Source of the DNA: Epiperipatus broadwayi
Lineage: Eukaryota; Onychophora; Udeonychophora; Euonychophora; Peripatidae
Assembly (NCBI GenBank): GCA_028023455.1
Contig: JAQFVV010012535.1
Coordinates: 1,924,001-1,988,000, forward strand
Direction: 5' to 3'
DNA length: 64,000 nt
Shown here: positions 41,001 through 50,000 of the stretch, one piece after another
Position numbering within the stretch: the first letter of the stretch is position 1
How the letters are laid out: each line of letters starts with the position of its first letter
Position numbers and translations under genes: made by a program
The notes under the pieces: model-generated
What the model saw: the letters and a program-made list of their open reading frames with translations, nothing else
Databases searched by the model: none
What the model was told of the DNA's origin: nothing

Positions 41001-44000
41001 CATCAATAACTTTTCACTATTAATTACATTTTACCATTTATTGATTTATTTGTTGTATATTCATTGACTTGTTTTTTTCTCAACAAGCTTTATGAGAAAA
41101 ACTTGTTTTAGCCTTAGGAATTGTCAATTAGTACCAATTGATAATTTCTTGGTAACTACAAAGGTTTAAGTTTCTCTCTGTTTAATGGATATTATCTCCT
41201 CATTTCTATTATTATAACAATAATCCATAGAAACATTTAATTCAACATATACAACTCTCTAAAGAAGTTAAAAATATTATTTGCAGAATGTCAAGATGCT
41301 ATTTTTTCACATTCTCACATTTATAAAAATAGATTTAAATCCATATAAGAACTTGGGTTTGAACAAAAAGAGGTCCCTTTTACTTCAAAAAAAGACCTCC
41401 AGCAAAGGAGTTATTATAGGTTTATGAGAAAAACATGCTTAGCCTTGGGAATTGTCAATTAGTAGTAATTGATAATTTCTTGGTAACAGCAAAAGTTTAA
41501 GTTTCTCTCTATTTAATGGATATTATCTCTTTGTGTATATATTATATATATATATAAATTTATGAGTAAAAGATCAAATGTATTTTCAATTTTTCCACAT
41601 ATGAAAACACACAGAAGATTAGGTGAATGGAAAAAGATCAATAGGTGAACATTTCCTGAAAAAGATCCTTATTGCTATTGTAGCTTTCCATAATGTTCAG
41701 ATTGCTTGCAAATGTATTAGTAATACCAGAAAGAATGGGTTTTAGTGCTTAGAAAGAAAATATAATGATAAAATAGATAGAAATCATCTGAAGAGAGGTT
41801 TCCAAATATCAGGTAATTCTAAAAGGGTATCTTTTTTTTTTATTTAAGCAATTGGATCATTTGTATATTTCTATAGTTTCTTTGATAAATCTATTTGCTA
41901 ATTTATTACATCTTGGATACTAACTATTGCTGAAAAAGTGACCAGAACTATTTACCTACTCATCTTTATCCACATGAGTAATATATCCTCTCTTAAACTA
42001 CAGAAAATTTGAGAAGAAAAAATTACACACGTTAACATATTATTTTATAAAAATAGAATATTTGCATTTAAATAAGGTTCTATAAAAATATATAAGAATA
42101 CAGAATAACTAAAAGGTAAGTATTATTAATTGTTTCAAAATATTGCAATAATGTCTAAAATTATTATAAAAATAATATCAATTTAAAAAAAATTGATAAA
42201 AGAACTTAAACTAAAAGTAATATATTTATTTAACTGATGGCATTCTGATGGAACACTTAACTTAATCACTTAGAAGTTTATATCAACTTAATAGTGTCTA
42301 ATACTAATATTCATTAGGGTATTCCTGAAGGTTTGTGACGATAATATTTTAATTGTATTTATATATTGGATATTTCCATCATCAAATATTAAGTATTGAT
42401 ATCTTGAGAAAAAAATTAACTTTATTTAAATATTCCAATTATATTCAACTGTCAGTAATAGCATACAAGTTTAGCATATACACAATGTTTAGAGAGATAT
42501 TATTTTCATCACTTCCTCAGGTATTGTTAGCCTAACCAGTGACAATATTAGCATGGGAATCGAACCTGGACTCATAGATTCTTGAATACTGAATTTTAAG
42601 GTAATGCTCTAACCCAGCGTTTCCCAACCTTTTTTGGCTCGCATACCACTTGGTAGTACATCGCACTAAATTGTACCACTTCGTAAAAATGATTGTATTT
42701 CATGAAATTTGTTATTGCGAGTGTGTTATTTTATTTGCATTATAAATATTATAGGGTGACCATGTATGTATTCACATCTCACAATGAGACAAATTACATT
42801 GAAACATGCCTAAACATCATGCCAGATTATAAACTCACTGAAATTATAAACTCACTGTAACATATTTATATGTATGTGTTTGTTCAAAGTTTCATATTTT
42901 TTCCAAAATAATTTATTAAAGATTACATTATTACATTAAAGGTTATTTGGTACATATTTTGTTCAAAGTGTTTTCTCATTCCTTCATTTGTTTTTCCCGA
43001 ATTTGAGTCTGTTTTCTCTTTTTTGGAGCATCTTGCTATTGGTTGGGCCATGGAGAGGATAAATCCAGCATGTCCCAAGTCATGGTAAAAATAACCTCAG
43101 GGGTTATCAGGCTATCTCTTGTTCTTGTTTTCTTTATATTGTTCAGCATGAAGTTAATAGGATTAAAATTTTGATGATTAAATACTAGCTTACATCTAGT
43201 AATACACAATAGATGATCAAGAATTAATGAGAGTCTAATTTCTGGGTAAGATCCTTTTCTGATACATTCTTTCAAATTAAATAATTTAGATTGATTTGCC
43301 TTGATCCGACTCATTATTTATCTACTATTTTGTCATATTTCATTTACTAATAAATGGTTTTAATAAAAACACAAAATTATAAAAAAATCAATTAGTATAT
43401 TTTCTTATAATAATCAAATATTTTTATAAAATAAATTTAATGAGATTTTTGTGCTTGTTTCGAACAACATAATTTTTTGAAATTTGGTTCAAAAGATGCG
43501 AAATAAACCCTTAAGTCTACAGCTGCGATCAATCTGTTTCGATACTTATTTTTTTAAAAAATATATGAAGAAAAAGCTCTTCCTACTAATTCTGTACTAG
43601 TAAATGGTAATAATAATTTAAGAGCTTTCTCAGAAAGTTGTTCATATTCTTTAATGTTTAACCAAAAATTAATTAGATTGTGTCGTTTGAATTCTACTTG
43701 TAAAGTTCTGTCACATGATAATTCTATTAAATTTTCTTTATCCTTTATTGATAATGATGTAGCTTTTTCTAAATTTTCTGCAAAAAGGGGTTTGAAATCC
43801 AATTATCATTTGTGTTTTCGGGTTTTGGAAAATATTCCATGAAAGACAATTTTAATCCTGTTAAATGTGCTATTATATTTTCTCGTATATCTTGAGACAG
43901 ACTAACCTTATTTTCAAACAAAAAAATATGTAGAGTTTCGAATACTTCCAGTTGATTGTTTTCGATACTTATATATATTACTGATTCCAAAAATCTAATT

Positions 44001-47000
44001 TCTTAATCATACTTTCAATTTTATCATTAACATTAAAGATCGTTATCGACTGTACATATTAACAACTTTACTGTATAATATTATTAATTAAAATAATTTT
44101 TATGAATTATAGGAAAAAACGTTTCTATATTTTTATGATTTAATTTTTTTTTATGTCCGCCATTATTGATTATTTTTCGTGTACCACCAACCAGCAACTC
44201 GCGTACCACCAGTGGTACGCATACAACCGATGGCTGTCAATTAGAGATTTACCATAATATTCAATATTCAAGAATCTAAGAGTCTAGGTTTGATTTCCAT
44301 GATAATACTGTCACTGGTCGAGAGCAGAATATCCCTCTCGAAACATTGTGTATAAATTAACCAGTGTGCTATTACTAACAGTTGAATGTAATTGAAATAT
44401 TTAAAGAGAATTAAATTTTTCTAAAGACATTCAACACATAATATTAGATGATGGAAATACTCCAATATATAAATACAACTAATATTCATTAGTTTTGATA
44501 ACAATACAATGCTGAAGACATAAAAAAAAAAAAGGAAAACATGTTTAACTGAATATATTTTTAGATGAAGAATAACAATAAAAGTGTCAAGTGCAAAGAT
44601 TTTGTTTCCCAGCCATACAAATAACATTAACGGTCTTAAAGAAACTCATGTCTAATGATCAATCACATGTCTTCTTGTGAGATTTTTAATGTTATTTGTG
44701 TGGTGGTCAAACAAATCTTCAATCTTGACACATATTATATCTCATGACATATATTTTCCAATATTTTTAATAATAAAAAATATTCTAGAAGAAATTGTAA
44801 AAGATGTAAGAGAAAAGAAAAAGATAAAAGGATAAACATTAATAATCTTAAGATTATTAATATTAATCTTAAAACTAAAAAACAGATTCCAAGACTTTAA
44901 AGGAAAATTAAAATATGGAATCTGCTCATGAGCAAATAATCAAAATTATTGATGTAGAAAAATATTTAAATTAGGAATACCTTGAGAGTTTCTCTAAGCA
45001 TGACTTTCATTCTCTTTGATGTTTGTTCATCATCATCGGATAAATCTGAAAAATTACATAATTATATTTAAGTCACAATTATTTATACTTTATAGTATAT
45101 ATATAGAAAATATGTGATAACATTATGCTCACACACACACACAGGTTTTCAAATATTTATATTTATATATACAAATAGGAGCATCATAAATAGTTCATTA
45201 ATAATATTAAGCTCTTATTAAAATTATATATTAAAAAATTAGAATAAGAATTGGTATATAGATCAATAGTTTTTAAAGATAATTACATTATTAATATTTG
45301 TGCATACTAATCTTTAAATTATTATCCCAAACAATATTTACCTAAATTATCTTATACTTTGGTAAAAGTTTGTTATATGAGAATATTGTTTCACTTATTG
45401 TCTTATTTAGTTTTACTAATTTCATAATATAAGAGTTCAGCAGTTGGATTATGGACTTTTTTTTTTTTTAATTTTCTGATAAATGTTACTATTATTAATT
45501 TAATATTTCTATACTATTTTTATCTATTCATGAATTAAATTTGTTAATGGCCAACTTATGTAGCAATTATTATTATTATTTTATCATTAATTAAATGTTT
45601 TTTTTATTTCTTTTCTATATCGAATTCAAAATCTTTATTACATGAATGATGCCTGAATCCATCAATCAATATTATTTTGACAAGGCACCATACAGAAATA
45701 ATGGAGTGATTTTAATTATAAGAGATAACTAGTCATTAGTCCTATTATGGCTGGAGATGCAAGCTAACTATTTACTTATTATATATTCTCATTTCATAAA
45801 TTTGGCAGTGCATATAGTTTGATGGTGATAGTTATTTGATTTAGCCATTGTTGCATTTCCCCCCCATATATTTTCCATTCTATAAATTGATTCTCAATAT
45901 AAAGCCTGATTGTTATCATTTCTCCACACCATTTAAATTTAGCAATGCATTTCTACATATATGGTTTAATTCAGTATATAGATAGAACATCACACATGTT
46001 TATAACATATGTTATTATTAAATCATTTATTAAAATGTAATTTGTTAAAAATGTAAAATTCTAATTAAAAAAATCATACATACACTATATATTATATATT
46101 ATTAGCTCACTTATAACTTCTTCACTAATTAAAAGACTAAAAAAGAGAGAAAAGGAAAAAAGATGAGGAGGATAAGAGAAAAAAGAAGGAAATGAATAAA
46201 GAAAAGAATGATGAATAGAAAGAGAGAAGAGATGGAAGAGAGTGATAAAGAAAATGAGAGACCTATACAATGACTTTCATAGCTATATTTTAAAGGTAAT
46301 GAGTGTAATTTCCTATAGAAAATCTTATATTAATCAATATGACAAATTTATAAGACAAAAAGTAAAGAAATGAAAATAAAAGATTGACTTTAATATGTTG
46401 CTTAGACTTTTGACTCAATAAATTCAGCAATGTTGCTCCTATTTTCTACTATTGGCAACCATTATAATAATAAAAACTCTGAAACTATTGTATATTTTGT
46501 TTTACATCAATTCTTCCCTTTTTAGTAAGATATGGCTGAAACGGATATATGTATAAACTAATAGCAGTTCCTCAGAGCAAAGATTTTTTCCAATTTTTTC
46601 CTACAAAGTAAATTACAGTACAATTCCTTTTTTTCTTAGATTTTTATGATGAGATTGAAGTTCATGATAAAAGGATAATAGAACTAAAGTGAGTATTAGA
46701 AAAGAAATAGATAGGCTAGCAATAGTAAGAAAAAACATCAGAAGAAAATTTTTTTAACTTGGTTAGTAAGGATTTTAAGCATATAGCTTTGATGCATAGA
46801 AACTCTAGACTTTTGTTTAAAAATATGCTAAACAAATTAATTAATTTCTAATTATTGGTCTTCATTATTGATAAACATGGAAATGCAGATATCAGTTTAG
46901 TAATTACTTTTATTTTATTTACTTTATTTAAATTGATGATTTAAAAGTTTTAGCATCTTAAAGGTTTGAACCCATGAGATCTTGCTTGTCTGTCCACAAA

Positions 47001-50000
47001 AGTCTAATATAAAAATAATAAATAAAACTAATTAACTGTTATATACAATCTTTCAATCTGGAGAAGTACTTTTGGTTAATTTCTTAACCCTCTTTAAATG
47101 TCATTAAATTAAAAAAACATAACAGAAGCAAATGTCATCAACTCAAATCCTATGATTCCTAAATTTTAATTTTACAGATTGTCTATTAATTATATTCATT
47201 TTAATGGCAGTTGAGGAGAGTTAAGGAATTGACCAAAAGTACTTCTGCAGATTGAAATACTACGTAAGTTAATTACTGGTATATTTATTATTTTTATTGT
47301 TATTACAATAGTTTTTAATTAACAGACATTTTATTTGTGTGTGTGTATATATATATATATATATGATAATGGTATGTAGTTTGATCTTTTGGCAAAAAAG
47401 ATGGTATATAGTAAAGGAAGAAAAGCAATATATATCAGATCTATAAAATTAAACAAACAAGTAGGATTCAAAAGCTTAAAGTTGATAACTTTCAATTTTT
47501 TTTTATTTGAATAGTATATAAAAAGGAAATGGATATGCTTAATTAAATGATTCTTAGTGATCACAGTCAGTATCCAGAAACAAATGCAATGGGATATAAC
47601 AAAATAATAAACAGCCATTCAAAAATGAGTATGGCCATTAGAAAAAGACAAAGAGGAAAAACCACTCTAAAAACGAGTTTTGTGGGGACTATACCAACCA
47701 ATATATGAATCACAAAAACATCCAAATATAAAGCATGCTGGCCCAATTTTTATTTACTCTATATTTTATGATGCTGTTTTTAGTTTCCTTAGCAGAAAAC
47801 TTTTTTTGAAATACTTCAAGATCAAGTCTAGTTGTAGCTCTCCAATGAATTCTATTTTCTTCCATATTTTTCCAATGGAAACAGTTGACATTGTTTTGCT
47901 TTAGAATATCTTTAAGATTATTTTTACAATGTAGATGGCATTTATAGCTCCTAAAAAAACCCATGATCAAATACATCATAAAACACTCTTTTAGGGAGTC
48001 TTCCATTATTCGTTCATTTTATATGTTCAATCCAATGAAGGTGTGATTTATAAAAGTGGACCCAATAGTATCTCATCTTGTAGGCTGAAGAACATATTGA
48101 TTGGTTTTATGATCTTGCAATTGTATTTTAAAAATTTTACATAGTGTCACTAAATGAAACTTTTCTAATGCCCTTATATTATGCCAATAGATACCCAAGT
48201 TTCACATTCATACGATAAATTAGGTAAAATAACAGTTTTATATAAGTTGCAGTAATTATTTCTCTATCACACAATACTCTGTGTTTTAACATGTCAAAAG
48301 CAGCAGCAATTCATTGGAGTCTGTGTTGGATCTCAACATCTAAGACCACTTTTCTATATATAACATTCTCAAGTTGATAACCATCCAAGTTGAAAGTCAC
48401 TGAGGATTTTACTTCCATCACTGGTTGATAAAGAATTCAAGTTTTGTGGACATAAATTAATAAATGGAGATCTTATAAGTTGCATTCAGAACATTAAGAA
48501 CATTCTGTAAATAATCTTTTGAACTGATAAAAATAGCACCATCACCAGCATTCTGTAAATTCATAATCTAAGAAGATGCAGTTCTTGTTTTTGCTTTTAA
48601 CTGATTCAAATTAAAAATTCCACCATCAAACACTTGTATCGTATATTGATCCCAGTCTGGTTAACCTGCCTATAAAGAAATTCAAAGCCTACTGTCATAA
48701 AAATTGAAAATAATATTGGAGCAACTACACATCCTTATTTAACACCAGGTTTCATTCCAAATGTCTCAGTTTTTCTACCAGTAATAATAACATTTCCTCC
48801 CATTCCATCATGTAGAAGATGTATCATATGAATAAATTTTGTTGACCAATCAACTAATTTCAAACATTTTAATAGACCTGACCTATTAATTGAATCAAAT
48901 GCCTTGACCAAATCAATAAAAGCAATATATAACTCTTTTTTTTTGTATCTGGCACTTTTCTTGCATTTTACTGGCAACAAAAATCATATCCATATTGCTT
49001 CTTGATTCCCTAAAACCATATTGAGTCTCTGGTAACCATTCATGTATATTTGGAAGCAATCTATTCAGCAAAAGTTTTGAAAGTAGTTTTGCTGTAGTAG
49101 ATAATAATGATATTTTATAATTATCACAATTTTGTCTATTTTCTTTGATTTAAAAATTGAAACAATAAAAGCATCCTTAGGATTGGATGGCATAACTTCA
49201 TGGGTTCAGATATTCCTAAAAAATTCCAATATTTTTGATGCTATCATGTCATCACCATATTTTAGACTTTCTCCAGATATTTCATCAGGACCTGCAGTCT
49301 TTTCATTTTTAAGATTATAAAGAGCTGCTTTGACTTCATTAAGCTGGATATCTTTCCCTAAATCTAAATGAATATATAAAATGGATACATCATTGAAAGT
49401 CATCAAATCAATTCTTATATCATTATTCAGAAGATGATCTGTTCAAAATAATATCATTATATAAGGGAGTGCCATTGCTGGATTTAAATAGTAATGTCAT
49501 ACCATTTCTCAGGTCCATATGTTGCTTTCACTGCATCGAAAAAGATCTAGAATGACCACAATCAGAGGGAATGTTTGTATATTTCATGATAATTACAGAA
49601 AATTTATGACTTCTATTTTATCCAAATTAGAAATGTTTGAATAAATAATCTTACAGTAACTTGTTAGCCACCACATATCTTTTTTTTTTGTTTGTTATTA
49701 TTTAAACTCTACATAATTTCAAATCTATTTAATTTTTTATCATATTTTCATAGCATTATATTTCAATCTCAACATAATTATAAATAATGAAAAAACTTCC
49801 TTTATGCTCTTTATACAATGCAATACTTTTAATTTTATATAAGTGCAAAATAACTCACAGTTTTGACTGTTTAACAGTCTTTCTCAGAATTGTAATGTAC
49901 AAAATATATTCATAAACATAAATGCATTAATAGAATAAATTGCATATTTAATTTATAATATTTCTTATGTGATGAGACATAAAATGACTTCTACTTAGAT

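Larger units (their letters stand above)
42318..44477. mobile_element. Composite insertion: inverted tRNA-like SINE pair enclosing a hAT element, with 15-bp direct repeats
   Basis: ACTAATATTCATTAG is present on both sides (42303-42317 and 44478-44492). Inside the left copy is a SINE on the minus strand (about 42350-42614). A decayed hAT follows (42615-44236), then a SINE copy on the plus strand (44237-44477). The two SINE arms are clear reverse complements over about 240 bp with roughly 75-80% identity by eye. The perfect 15-bp duplication fits a target duplication made when the whole unit inserted, which is odd because the parts are different element classes. Confidence 0.75.

Noticed and set aside
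43654-43842. Plus-strand ORF inside the hAT remnant
   Set aside because: Antisense shadow of the hAT dimerisation domain on the minus strand.
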